From contig JAKAWG010000045.1 of the NCBI GenBank assembly GCA_021817045.1, positions 1-41,442 of the forward strand: 41,442 nucleotides of DNA, given 5' to 3'. The notes under the pieces are model-generated. The model saw only the letters and a program-made list of their open reading frames with translations, was not told the DNA's origin and ran no database searches. Positions 32,142-41,442 of the stretch are shown here, piece after piece. The DNA is from Acidobacteriota bacterium. GTDB taxonomy: Bacteria; Acidobacteriota; Terriglobia; UBA7540. The translations under genes and the position numbers were made by a program. Each line of letters begins with the position of its first letter. Within the stretch, counting starts at the first letter, position 1.

Positions 32142-33677
32142 ATGGCGCAAATTAAAGCCGACGAAATCACAAGCATCATCCGCGACCAGATCGAGAACTT
32201 CGATCGCAGTGTCGCGGTGAGCGAAGTGGGGTCGGTGATCTCGGTAGGCGACGGCGTAGCGCACATCTACGGCCTGGACAACGTGATGGCCGGCGAGTTG
32301 CTCAGCTTGCCCCACAACGTAGCCGGTTTGGCGCTGAACCTGGAAGAAGACCAGGTGAGCGCCGTGCTGATGGGCGACTATACAGAGATCAAAGAGGGCG
32401 ATCTCGTGAAGCGGACCGGGCGCATCATGTCGGTGCCGGCAGGCGAAGCGCTGATCGGTCGGGTGGTCGACCCTCTCGGCCAGCCTCTCGACGACCGCGG
32501 GCCGGTCGCAACCACCGAATTCAACCTCATTGAGCGCCTAGCGCCGGGCGTGGTGGACCGCCTGCCCGTGCGCGAGCCGCTCCAGACCGGCATTAAACCC
32601 ATCGACGCGATGATCCCGATTGGGCGCGGACAACGTGAGCTGATTATCGGCGACCGCCAGACCGGGAAAACCGCGATCGTGATCGACACGATCCTTAACC
32701 AGCGAGGCGGGGACGTAATCTGCATTTACGTCGCCATCGGGCAGAAACGCTCGACCATTGCCCAAGTGGCGGCAACCCTCGAACAGCAGGGTGCCATGAG
32801 CTATTGCATCATCGTGGCGGCCAGCTCGTCCTTGCCCGCGCCGATGCAATATCTTGCTCCCTACGCCGGATGCGCGATGGGAGAATATTTCCGTGATCGC
32901 GGCCGGCACGTGCTGTGCATTTACGACGACCTTTCCAAACACGCCGTCGCTTATCGCGAGATCTCGTTGCTCCTGCGCAGGCCTCCGGGACGCGAGGCCT
33001 ATCCCGGCGACGTATTCTACCTTCATTCCCGTCTGCTCGAGCGCGCCGCGAAACTCAACGACAAGCTTGGCGGCGGATCGCTCACGGCGCTTCCCATCAT
33101 CGAGACGCAAGCAGGAGACATTTCCGCCTACATTCCGACGAACGTCATTTCCATTACCGACGGCCAGATTTACCTTCAGGCCGACCTGTTCAATTCCGGC
33201 ATCCGCCCGGCGGTGGACGTTGGCTTGTCGGTTTCCCGCGTAGGCGGCAACGCGCAGATCAAGGCCATGAAGCAGGTGGCGGGCACGTTGCGCCTCGACC
33301 TGGCCCAATATCGCGACGTCGCAGCCTTCTCGCAGTTCGGGAGCGACCTGGATCGCGCGACGCTCGCGCAACTGAATCGCGGGCAGCGTTTGACGGAGAT
33401 GCTGAAGCAAGATCAGTTTCAGCCGCTGCCGGTCGAGAAGCAGGTTTTGATCATTTTCGCGGGCACGAACGGCTACCTGGACGATCTTCCCGTCGAGGCC
33501 TGCTGCACCTTTGAGCGCGGCCTTAATGAATTCGTCGAGGCCATGCACCCCGACGTGCTCCAAAAGATTGCCACTCAGAAGGCCCTCGATGACGCCCTGC
33601 GTACCGAAATCCGCAAGGCGTTAGATGAATACAAGTCTGGTTTCATTGCCGAGCGCGCCGCGGCCGCGAAGGCTTGA
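32142..33677 (+). CDS. atpA: ATP synthase F1 subunit alpha
   Basis: A 511-residue subunit. The P-loop is GDRQTGKT (170-177), preceded by [20 protein letters not shown]. The family signature region [20 protein letters not shown] contributes the arginine finger. Alpha sites bind but do not hydrolyse ATP. Length and all landmarks are normal. No antisense frame over it is credible. Confidence 0.97.
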   Translation: MAQIKADEITSIIRDQIENFDRSVAVSEVGSVISVGDGVAHIYGLDNVMAGELLSLPHNVAGLALNLEEDQVSAVLMGDYTEIKEGDLVKRTGRIMSVPAGEALIGRVVDPLGQPLDDRGPVATTEFNLIERLAPGVVDRLPVREPLQTGIKPIDAMIPIGRGQRELIIGDRQTGKTAIVIDTILNQRGGDVICIYVAIGQKRSTIAQVAATLEQQGAMSYCIIVAASSSLPAPMQYLAPYAGCAMGEYFRDRGRHVLCIYDDLSKHAVAYREISLLLRRPPGREAYPGDVFYLHSRLLERAAKLNDKLGGGSLTALPIIETQAGDISAYIPTNVISITDGQIYLQADLFNSGIRPAVDVGLSVSRVGGNAQIKAMKQVAGTLRLDLAQYRDVAAFSQFGSDLDRATLAQLNRGQRLTEMLKQDQFQPLPVEKQVLIIFAGTNGYLDDLPVEACCTFERGLNEFVEAMHPDVLQKIATQKALDDALRTEIRKALDEYKSGFIAERAAAAKA

Positions 33678-33686
33678 GAGCGACCA

Positions 33687-34544
33687 GTGCCCAACGTACT
33701 CGATCTCCGGCGGCGAATCCGCTCGGTGAAGAACACGCAACAGATCACCCGCGCCATGAAGATGGTCGCAGCGGCTCGCATGCGCCGCGCCGAGGAGCGC
33801 GTGCTGAACGCCAGGCCCTACTCCGTGCAGATGCGAGCGTTTCTCGCGGACCTGGCAGCGCGCTCGGAGGAACGAGAACACCCACTGCTCGCAAGGAGAC
33901 CCGTGGAACGCGTGCTGCTCGTGCTGGTGGCTGCCGACCGCGGGCTGTGCGGCGCCTTCAACACGAACCTGGTCCGCGCGGCGCAGAAATACGTGAACGA
34001 GAACCGTAACGTCCAGGTACGTGTCGTCGCTGCTGGCCGCAAGGCTCGGGACTTCCTCCGGAAACGCGGACTGAAAATGGAAGCTGAGCATCCGGGCATA
34101 TTCCTTCGCCCCGTAGAGTTTTCGGCGGCCAGCCAGCTCGCTTCCGAGATCATGGAGATGTATTCGAGCCGTTCGGTGGACGCGGTTGATATTATTTACA
34201 ACTCGTTCAAATCGCTTATGACGAGCGAGCTCATTGTGGAACGCCGGCTTCCCCTTGAGCCGATTGAGCCGGCAAAGGGCGAAACACTCGTGGACTACAT
34301 TTACGAGGAGCCGCCGGCCGTATTGTTCGATCATCTGTTGCCGCGATACGTCGAAGCAGAGGTCTACCGGGCGCTGCTGGAATCACAAGCGGCTGAGCTT
34401 GCAGCCCGCATGACGGCCATGGATACGGCTACGCGCAACGCCTCCGATCTGTTGAGCGCGCTGACCCTGCACCTGAACCGGGTTCGCCAGGCCGCTATCA
34501 CCAAGGAGATTATTGAGATTGTAAGCGGCGCCGCAGCGTTGTGA
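33687..34544 (+). CDS. atpG: ATP synthase F1 subunit gamma
   Basis: A 285-residue rotor shaft subunit, starting at GTG 9 bp after atpA. The N-terminal RRIRSVKNTQQITRAMKMVA plus AARMRRAEE and the C-terminal MTAMDTATRNASDLLSALTL then NRVRQAAITKEIIEIVSGAA form the coiled-coil axle. VADRGLCGAFNTN lies in the globular part. It appears complete. Confidence 0.95.
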   Translation: MPNVLDLRRRIRSVKNTQQITRAMKMVAAARMRRAEERVLNARPYSVQMRAFLADLAARSEEREHPLLARRPVERVLLVLVAADRGLCGAFNTNLVRAAQKYVNENRNVQVRVVAAGRKARDFLRKRGLKMEAEHPGIFLRPVEFSAASQLASEIMEMYSSRSVDAVDIIYNSFKSLMTSELIVERRLPLEPIEPAKGETLVDYIYEEPPAVLFDHLLPRYVEAEVYRALLESQAAELAARMTAMDTATRNASDLLSALTLHLNRVRQAAITKEIIEIVSGAAAL

Positions 34545-34546
34545 AC

Positions 34547-36137
<1,591 letters not shown>

Positions 36138-36145
36138 TCCCGCGC

Positions 36146-36592
36146 GTGGCCATGGATCAGACTCTTCCTCAACACATCGAGCTTCAGGTCGTCACGCCGG
36201 AGCGACGCGTGGTTTCCGAAACCGTGGACTCGGTTTCTCTCCCCGGCCGCGAAGGGCGGCTTGGCATTTTGCCGGGCCACGCTCCGCTCGTCTCCGAGCT
36301 CAGTGCGGGCGTGCTCTCCTACGGGCGCGGAGACAGCGAAGAGCACCTCGCCGTAAGCTCGGGGTTTGTTGAGGTGCTGCCCGGCCGAGTGATCGTGCTC
36401 GCGAGGACCGCGGAGCGCTCCGAGGAAATCGACGCCGAACGGGCCGAACTGGCGAAGGAGCGCGCCCAGCGCCGCCTGCACGGAATCCCGGGCGAGGATG
36501 TTGACATCGAGCGAGCCCAGGCAGCTCTATCGCGGGCGCTAGCCCGGCTGCACGCCGTTGCGGAAACGCCGCGCGCAGGTACACGGCGGTAG
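36146..36592 (+). CDS. atpC: ATP synthase F1 subunit epsilon
   Basis: A 148-residue subunit with the N-terminal beta sandwich (LQVVTPERRVVSETVDSVSL, PGREGRLGILPGHAPLVSEL) and a C-terminal helical part that can inhibit the enzyme. The start is either GTG 36146 or ATG 36152. It is the last gene of the operon, followed by a MITE-like repeat. Confidence 0.93.
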   Translation: MAMDQTLPQHIELQVVTPERRVVSETVDSVSLPGREGRLGILPGHAPLVSELSAGVLSYGRGDSEEHLAVSSGFVEVLPGRVIVLARTAERSEEIDAERAELAKERAQRRLHGIPGEDVDIERAQAALSRALARLHAVAETPRAGTRR

Positions 36593-36632
36593 CACGCCCG
36601 ACGCTCGCGCCTGCCGATTCTTTTCCTTGACA

Positions 36633-36768
36633 GCTTGTTGAAAAACGGCCGCACCCTCTCATTCCGAGGAGCCGAAGGCGACGAGGAATCTCGTAGTTGC
36701 GTTCCTTTCGGCGCGAGGTTCCTCGCTCCGCTCGGAATGACACCGTCCTGAAATGTTTTTAAACAAGC
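36633..36768. repeat. MITE-like element with two nested inverted repeats
   Basis: Outer ends GCTTGTTGAAAAAC (36633-36646) and GTTTTTAAACAAGC (36755-36768) pair at 13 of 14 positions. Inner ends TCATTCCGAG (36659-36668) and CTCGGAATGA (36731-36740) are perfect. No coding sequence lies inside. It fills the convergent gap between atpC and ino1, ending 2 bp from the ino1 stop, and may act as a bidirectional terminator. Confidence 0.7.
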
Positions 36769-36770
36769 TC

Positions 36771-38096
36771 TTAATCGTAATACTCAAGTCCGAGGTGCGT
36801 AATCATCTCCTCGCCGCGCAGGTATCGCAGCGTATTTTTCAGTTTCATGAGCTGGATGAAAAGGTCATGCTCCGGGTAAAGCGAGGGCGCGCACATCGGG
36901 CTCTTGAAATAAAACGAAAGCCACTCCTGAATCCCTTTGCGGGCCATTTCCGGGCAACGCTGGGCGAGATCGGTGAATAACACGAGGTCCAGGACCAGCG
37001 GCGCGGCCAGAATCGAATCGCGGCACAGGAAATCGATCTTGATCTGCATCGGATAGCCGAGCCAGCCGAAAATATCCAGATTGTCCCAGCCTTCCTTGTT
37101 GTCGCCTCGCGGTGGATAGTAATTGATTCGGACTTTATGGTAGAGGTCCTGGTACAACTGCGGATAAAGTTCCGGCTGAAAGATGTATTCGAGCGCCGAG
37201 AGCTTGCTCTCCTCTTTGGTGCGAAACGAGGCCGGATCATCCAGCACTTCGCCGTCCCGATTGCCGAGAATGTTGGTGGAAAACCATCCTCGCACTCCCA
37301 GCAACCGTGCCTTCAATCCGGGCGCGATGATCGTCTTCATCAGCGTCTGGCCGGTTTTGAAGTCCTTGCCGCAAACGGGAACTTCATTCTTGAGCGCGAG
37401 ATCGAGCAAGGCGGGAACGTCTACCGTCAGGTTCGGAGCGCCATTGGCGAATGGGATGCCAAGCTTCAGCGCCGCATACGCGTAGATCATGCTGGGGGCG
37501 ATCGCCGGGTGATTCGAGCGAAGGCCCTTCTCGAACGCGGCGAGAGACCGGTGTACGTCGGCGATTTCCAGAAAGGCCTCGGTTGACCCGCACCAGATCA
37601 TCACCGTCCGCGAGACTCCCGCGTCCCTCTTGAAACGCCGGATGTCCTCCATCACCTGTTCGGCAAGGTCCATCTTTGTCTTGCCCTTCTTCACATTCGG
37701 GCCGCTTAAATTCTTAACAAACTTCTTCTCGAATACAGCGGGCATCGGACGAATGTCTTCGAGAAAGTCCTTCAACGACGCGAGCAGCGTGCGATCCACC
37801 ACGCCCGCTTTCATCGCAGCCTCGTAAGCGCTGTCGCGAAACACGTCCCAACCGGCAAACACCAGATCGTCGAGCCCAGCCAGCGGAACAAAATCCTTGA
37901 TGAGCGGCGTCTTCTTTTCCGTGCGCTTGCCGAGCCGCACGGTGCCCATTTGCGTCAGCGATCCAATGGGCGCGGCAAGGCCGCGGCGGACCGCTTCCAC
38001 CCCGGCGATGAATGTGGTTGCCACCGCGCCCATGCCGGGAATCAGAATTCCGAGCTTTCCTTCTGGTTTTTCAATCTTGACGACTTTACGAGTCAT
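36771..38096 (-). CDS. ino1: myo-Inositol-1-phosphate synthase
   Basis: A 441-residue enzyme that converts glucose-6-phosphate to inositol-1-phosphate with NAD. The Rossmann start is GKLGILIPGMGAVATTFIAG. Conserved blocks include RTVMIWCGSTEAF, IPFANGAPNLTVDVPAL, PVCGKDFKTGQTLMKTIIAP, GWFSTNILGNRDGEVLDDP and NYYPPRGDNKEGWDNLDIFG. Together these cover the NAD- and substrate-binding sites. The product can enter inositol phospholipids or inositol-based solutes. It is on the strand opposite the atp operon and is probably monocistronic. Confidence 0.93.
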   Translation of the reverse strand: MTRKVVKIEKPEGKLGILIPGMGAVATTFIAGVEAVRRGLAAPIGSLTQMGTVRLGKRTEKKTPLIKDFVPLAGLDDLVFAGWDVFRDSAYEAAMKAGVVDRTLLASLKDFLEDIRPMPAVFEKKFVKNLSGPNVKKGKTKMDLAEQVMEDIRRFKRDAGVSRTVMIWCGSTEAFLEIADVHRSLAAFEKGLRSNHPAIAPSMIYAYAALKLGIPFANGAPNLTVDVPALLDLALKNEVPVCGKDFKTGQTLMKTIIAPGLKARLLGVRGWFSTNILGNRDGEVLDDPASFRTKEESKLSALEYIFQPELYPQLYQDLYHKVRINYYPPRGDNKEGWDNLDIFGWLGYPMQIKIDFLCRDSILAAPLVLDLVLFTDLAQRCPEMARKGIQEWLSFYFKSPMCAPSLYPEHDLFIQLMKLKNTLRYLRGEEMITHLGLEYYD

Positions 38097-38228
38097 GCAG
38101 ACTAATTCCTCTCAGTATCAGCATTCGATCAAACGAAAACCGTTATGATGAGCCCACACGCAAGAAAATGCAACGCATATTCTTGGTCCTAATTCCAGGC
38201 GTAGCGCCGAGCTGTAGCTCGGCAGGCG

Positions 38229-38390
38229 CCGGCCTGAAGAGTCTGTGTGACAACTTCGGTTTTTCTACTGTAGCGGCGCTCGATGAGCGCCGAATCTATT
38301 GAAGAATCAGGACCGGCGGTCCCCTCCTTTGTCGGGGCAGGCTCCGACCGCCGCTACAACTGCAGGTGTCACACAGACTCCGAAGGCCGG
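38229..38390. repeat. Long nested inverted repeat (MITE/REP-like), about 160 bp
   Basis: Ends 38229-38252 and 38367-38390 are 24-bp inverted copies differing at about 4 positions (core AGTCTGTGTGACA). An inner pair TGTAGCGGCG (38269-38278) and CGCCGCTACA is perfect. The element fills most of the 372-bp gap between ino1 and the PAP2 gene, and no coding sequence is visible there. Confidence 0.7.
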
Positions 38391-38468
38391 TGCTACCCTC
38401 AAATCAGGACACGACTTCTTCGGTTGGTCCTCAACGGCAGGATGAGCAGGGCGTGGAAGGGAGTGCAG

Positions 38469-39005
38469 CTATCTGAACAGACAGAACGCGGCAGTGCCGA
38501 GCGCGGCGCCGATCACGGAGCCGGCAAGCACGTCGCTCAGGAAGTGCATCCCGAGGATGATGCGGGAAAGGGCGATGCTCGCTGCAAAAAACAGCAGCAC
38601 CCCAAAAAGCTCGGGGCAGAACATACCGACGCAGGTCGAGACAGCAAAAGCCGTGATCGTGTGGCCGGACGGAAAGGAAAACTCATCGGGCGGCGAGATG
38701 TTGAACCAGCGCGGGGACTCGTGGACGCACGGCCGCTGCCGGCCGCTGGCCTTCTTGAGGACGCGGAAGAGGAGGATTCCTACGCCCGCCGCGAATGCAG
38801 CGCCTTCCACCGCTTCAAAGCGCAACTCGCCGCCAAAGCCGATTAAGATCGCTCCCAGCGCCGCCCACAGGCTGCCGTCACCAAGCCGCGTGGCGCAGAT
38901 CATCCACCAGCGAAACCACGGCGGCGGCGGCCAGCGGTTCACGCGTCTCATGAGAATGTGATCCCGCCGCTCGATATAACCGCGAATCGCGCTTGCTCCC
39001 GTCAT
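38469..39005 (-). CDS. PAP2-family membrane phosphatase
   Basis: A 178-residue integral membrane phosphatase starting at MTGASAIRGYIERRDH. The three motifs are present: KKASGRQRP, FSFPSGHT, and SRIILGMHFLSDVLAG with the catalytic histidine. It would dephosphorylate a lipid phosphate such as phosphatidate or undecaprenyl pyrophosphate. The ATG overlaps the stop of the PHP gene (ATGA), which fixes this start; a longer frame upstream is only the PHP gene read out of frame. It may work with the neighbouring lipid-linked enzymes. Confidence 0.9.
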   Translation of the reverse strand: MTGASAIRGYIERRDHILMRRVNRWPPPPWFRWWMICATRLGDGSLWAALGAILIGFGGELRFEAVEGAAFAAGVGILLFRVLKKASGRQRPCVHESPRWFNISPPDEFSFPSGHTITAFAVSTCVGMFCPELFGVLLFFAASIALSRIILGMHFLSDVLAGSVIGAALGTAAFCLFR

Positions 39006-39877
39006 GCCCAGGACTCCTGCGGCGCGGTTCCGGCGCAACGAAGCGGTGACTTCGCAAAAGGCTCCCAGCGCGACCGCCAGTAACGAGTGAAGACGAGTTC
39101 GTACGCATAGTTGACGAAGGTCGCGGCGGGCAGGATCGCGAGGAAGGGCGCCAGGGTGGCCGTCCACGGCCGCTCGCGCATCATCGCTCCGGTAATCAGG
39201 AACGCGTCGCGCGTCAGCTTAAAGTAGCTGCCGCACCCGCCGCAAACCCGCGCCCGCCCTCGGCGCAGGCCCTGCAGAAACTCGTGCTTGTCCCGCGCGC
39301 CCGGTACCCAGGTATAGGCCGTGCCCGCCGAGGCGAGCGTGTGAGCGTCGCTGCCTCCCACCCGCCTCTTGCGCAGTCGCCGGGCGTAGCGAGCCGCCTG
39401 CCCGTTGCTGCCCGGCAGCATGTGCCCGTTGCGTGTTTCGACCGCAGGGAACGCGAAGCCGCACGAGGCGAAATCCTCCCGCTTGCGCGCGCCGGTCAGG
39501 CCCGAGAAAAAATGGTGCAGGCTAAAGAAAAGCCCCTGCTCCCTCAGATAGGCGACGAGCGCCGGGAAGTCGTCCCGGCGGCGCTGAATCTCGGCGTGCT
39601 GGCGCTCGCTCACGTCGTAGACGCCGGCGTGAATGGCAGCTCCGCTCGGCAGCGTGCAGGTCACTTCCACGCTGGTAAAGAAATCGGGATAGCGGCGCAA
39701 TTCGTCAGCACCTTCGATTGAATCGTGATCGGTCAGCGTAACGAGGTCCATCCCGCGCCGCTTCAGCCGGTGGTAAACGTCTTCCGGCTGGCTGTAACTC
39801 TCGCGGCAAAGACCACGGAACGGAGGCGGCAGGCACATCCCAGAATACCAGGAATGGACGTGCAAATCGCACCTCAT
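39002..39877 (-). CDS. PHP-domain metal-dependent hydrolase with C-terminal membrane segment
   Basis: A 291-residue protein. The PHP metal-binding motifs are DLHVHSWYSGM (4-14), TLTDHDSIEG, SLHHFFSG and GGSDAHTLAS. These proteins usually are phosphoesterases acting on small phosphates or nucleic acids. After about residue 225 the PHP fold ends. A hydrophobic stretch TATLAPFLAILPAATFVNYA suggests membrane attachment. It is translationally coupled to the PAP2 gene, which implies a shared, possibly lipid-phosphate, pathway. Substrate unknown. Confidence 0.82.
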   Translation of the reverse strand: MRCDLHVHSWYSGMCLPPPFRGLCRESYSQPEDVYHRLKRRGMDLVTLTDHDSIEGADELRRYPDFFTSVEVTCTLPSGAAIHAGVYDVSERQHAEIQRRRDDFPALVAYLREQGLFFSLHHFFSGLTGARKREDFASCGFAFPAVETRNGHMLPGSNGQAARYARRLRKRRVGGSDAHTLASAGTAYTWVPGARDKHEFLQGLRRGRARVCGGCGSYFKLTRDAFLITGAMMRERPWTATLAPFLAILPAATFVNYAYELVFTRYWRSRWEPFAKSPLRCAGTAPQESWA

Positions 39878-40007
39878 AGATCAATACATATCTAGGCTAT
39901 GTTACGGGAAAATGAAGCAGAAGAAAAATTTCTGTTACGAAAAAGGCTGCGACGCGGGCTCGCTCCCTTGCCCGAAGCATTCATGAGACGCCCCGGGCTT
40001 GCCGAAG

Positions 40008-40027
40008 GGCGGGGTTTTAACCCCGCC
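40008..40027. terminator. Perfect GC-rich hairpin before the glycosyltransferase
   Basis: GGCGGGG, the loop TTTTAA and CCCCGCC form a 7-bp hairpin. No poly-T follows, so it may be a repeat or a leader structure and not a true terminator. It lies in the 222-bp divergent gap. Confidence 0.35.
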
Positions 40028-40099
40028 GAAAACGACGGCTGTTTACGTTTTCTGCTTCCCTCTTCTGCCTGCCGGGATTCGTGGCATAATTCTCCCACC

Positions 40100-41254
40100 G
40101 TGAAAAAGATCGTGCTCGTATTTTTCGACGCCGGCGGCGGCCATCGCGCCGCCGCCACCGCTCTTGATCTGGTGATCCGGCGCGACCAGCGCCCGTGGAA
40201 CGTGGAGTTGCTCAACTTGCAAGAGCTGCTCGAGCCGCTGGACGTACTGCACAAAATTTCCGGTCTCAGCATCCAGGATCTTTATAATCGGATGCTGGCG
40301 AACCGCTGGACGCTCGGCACCCCGCAGCTCTTGCGCGTCCTGCAGCTTGTCATTCGCGCGCGCCACAGCGCCGTCGTCAGCCTGCTCGAAGCTCACTGGC
40401 GGCGCGCCCAGCCAGACATGGTCGTCTCCTTGATCCCGCACTTTAACCGGGCGCTTTGCGAGAGCCTGGCGCGCACTTGCCCGGGTGCGCCGTTCGTCAC
40501 GGTGCTTACGGACTTCGCCGACTACCCGCCTCACTTTTGGATCGAGCGGCAGAACCAGTTCTTTGTTTGCGGCACGGCCAGAGCGGCTGAGCAGGCCAGG
40601 GCGGCCGGATGCCCGCCGGAGCACGTTTTTCTCGCTTCGGGAATGATCCTGCACCCGCGGTTTTATGAGCCGATTGAGATCGATCGCGACGCGGAGCGCC
40701 GCCGGCTCGGCTTGCAGCCTAACCTGCCGGCCGGGCTGGTCCTTTTCGGCGGCCACGGCTCGCCGATGATGCTGAAAATCGCCAAGCGCCTCGACCGCTC
40801 GAAAATCGAGGTTCAGCTCATCTTCATCTGCGGACGCAACGAGCGGCTTGCGAACGCCTTGCGGAACAGGCGGGCGCGATTCCCAATGTTCGTCGAGGGC
40901 TTCACCCAGCGAGTTCCTCACTACATGCACCTCGCAGACTTTTTTATCGGCAAGCCCGGCCCGGGAAGCCTGAGCGAAGCCCTGGCCATGAAACTGCCGG
41001 TGATCGTCGAGCGCAACGCGTGGACCCTGCCCCAGGAGCGCTACAACGCCGACTGGGTGCGCGAACAGCAGGTGGGAATCGTGTTGCAAAGCTTCAACCA
41101 GATCGCTCCGGGCGTAGCCCGGCTCATCGACGGCATCCCGGGCTTCCGGGAGCGCGTCACAGGAAGCCGCAACCGCGCGGTTTTTGAGGTCCCCGAATTT
41201 CTCGCCAAAATTCTCGAATCTTCTGAATGTAAAGCGGAGAGCAGGCCGCAATAA
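40100..41254 (+). CDS. MGDG-synthase-like glycosyltransferase (GT28 family)
   Basis: A 384-residue glycosyltransferase. The N-terminal MGDG_synth-type domain begins KKIVLVFFDAGGGHRAAATA. The C-terminal GT28 domain has FGGHGSPMMLKIAKRL, FVEGFTQRVPHYMHLADFFI then GKPGPGSLSEA, and LPVIVERNAWTLPQERYNAD. Family members transfer a sugar from a nucleotide donor to diacylglycerol or lipid II-like acceptors at the membrane. The GTG at 40100 is chosen because it directly precedes the first strand; the 67 upstream in-frame residues look non-coding. It is divergent from the PHP-PAP2 pair. Confidence 0.85.
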   Translation: MKKIVLVFFDAGGGHRAAATALDLVIRRDQRPWNVELLNLQELLEPLDVLHKISGLSIQDLYNRMLANRWTLGTPQLLRVLQLVIRARHSAVVSLLEAHWRRAQPDMVVSLIPHFNRALCESLARTCPGAPFVTVLTDFADYPPHFWIERQNQFFVCGTARAAEQARAAGCPPEHVFLASGMILHPRFYEPIEIDRDAERRRLGLQPNLPAGLVLFGGHGSPMMLKIAKRLDRSKIEVQLIFICGRNERLANALRNRRARFPMFVEGFTQRVPHYMHLADFFIGKPGPGSLSEALAMKLPVIVERNAWTLPQERYNADWVREQQVGIVLQSFNQIAPGVARLIDGIPGFRERVTGSRNRAVFEVPEFLAKILESSECKAESRPQ

Positions 41255-41280
41255 CGCGCTGCAATCCCACCTGCCGGAAT

Positions 41281-41375
41281 GTCATTCCGAACGCAGCGAG
41301 GAATCTGCTTTCTTTGGTACACGCAGATTCTTCGCTCCAATAAACTGCGTCGGGGCTCAGACTGGCGTGACTCAC
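41281..41375. repeat. Degenerate copy of the TCATTCCGA-type repeat
   Basis: GTCATTCCGAACGCAGCGAG followed by GAATCTG matches the left end of the dispersed repeats at 36659 and 26849. The right end is poorly conserved. The remaining bases to 41442 hold no recognisable gene. Confidence 0.5.
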
Positions 41376-41442
41376 CCGGCGGAAAGCCCTCCTAAAATAA
41401 CCCTTGCTACCCGTGCTTAGTCTTACGTTCGGCCTTGGCAAC

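Noticed and set aside
32538-33563. A 341-codon open frame on the minus strand inside atpA
   Set aside because: It is wholly antisense to a fully intact alpha subunit gene and shows no family motif; it arises from codon bias in GC-rich DNA.
39006-39167. Extended start for the PAP2 gene adding 54 residues
   Set aside because: The extra residues are the PHP gene read out of frame. The ATGA overlap at 39002-39005 gives a natural start.
40043-41251. A 402-codon minus-strand frame covering the glycosyltransferase
   Set aside because: The plus-strand product has clear GT28 motifs, while the antisense translation is arginine-, alanine- and aspartate-rich without motifs.

Overview
The window is chromosomal DNA from a moderately GC-rich bacterium. 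Gene content, the acidobacterial style of several proteins and the dispersed short inverted repeats suggest an uncultivated soil member of the Acidobacteriota. That placement is an inference from recalled family resemblance, not from a phylogenetic marker search. No rRNA or CRISPR array is present. One intact tRNA gene, tRNA-Val(GAC), lies at 17628-17705.

Left third (1-17.2 kb): a carbohydrate-acid catabolism locus, almost all on the minus strand, split by a decayed mobile island. Read in the direction of transcription it holds a dihydroxyacetone-kinase-like pair (dhaK-dhaL), a broken gene, and an operon of a DHDPS/KDG-aldolase-like protein, a sodium:solute symporter and a Tat-exported glycoside-hydrolase-2-like protein. 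Next come a second DHDPS/KDG-aldolase-like gene and an enolase-superfamily sugar-acid dehydratase, then a frameshifted RhaT-type sugar transporter remnant, then an lsrF-lsrE-like pair. Two near-identical palindromes (CGGAAT-N2-ATTCCG) sit upstream of the two aldolase-like genes and probably make them one regulon. The likely logic is uptake of a sugar or sugar acid, dehydration to a 2-keto-3-deoxy acid, retro-aldol cleavage to pyruvate plus an aldehyde, and kinase, epimerase and thiolase steps on a ketose side branch.

The island (about 2.59-7.35 kb) contains a tyrosine-recombinase C-terminal remnant, the 3' half of a tRNA-Arg(CCG) gene (an att-type scar), and a RepA-type replication initiator. 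It also contains a large nuclease-ATPase that looks like a phage-defence protein and a DUF4258/YgiT-like toxin-antitoxin pair. An IS630-type transposase remnant lies at the left edge of the window.

Middle (17.6-29.7 kb): the tRNA, an orphan Tat-exported protein of unknown function, a fatty-acid beta-oxidation operon fadN-(DUF1326)-fadA-fadE on the minus strand, the molybdate ABC transporter modABC on the plus strand, and a TetR regulator.

Right third (29.7-41.4 kb): an AT-richer stretch with a strong promoter and two tiny overlapping ORFs. Then the ATP synthase operon atpF'-atpF-atpH-atpA-atpG-atpD-atpC, which lacks the a and c subunit genes. After it come myo-inositol-1-phosphate synthase, a PAP2 phosphatase and a PHP-domain protein, all on the minus strand, and an MGDG-synthase-like glycosyltransferase on the plus strand. 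The last group hints at inositol- or glyco-lipid synthesis. Several MITE-like or REP-like inverted repeats occupy the intergenic gaps here.
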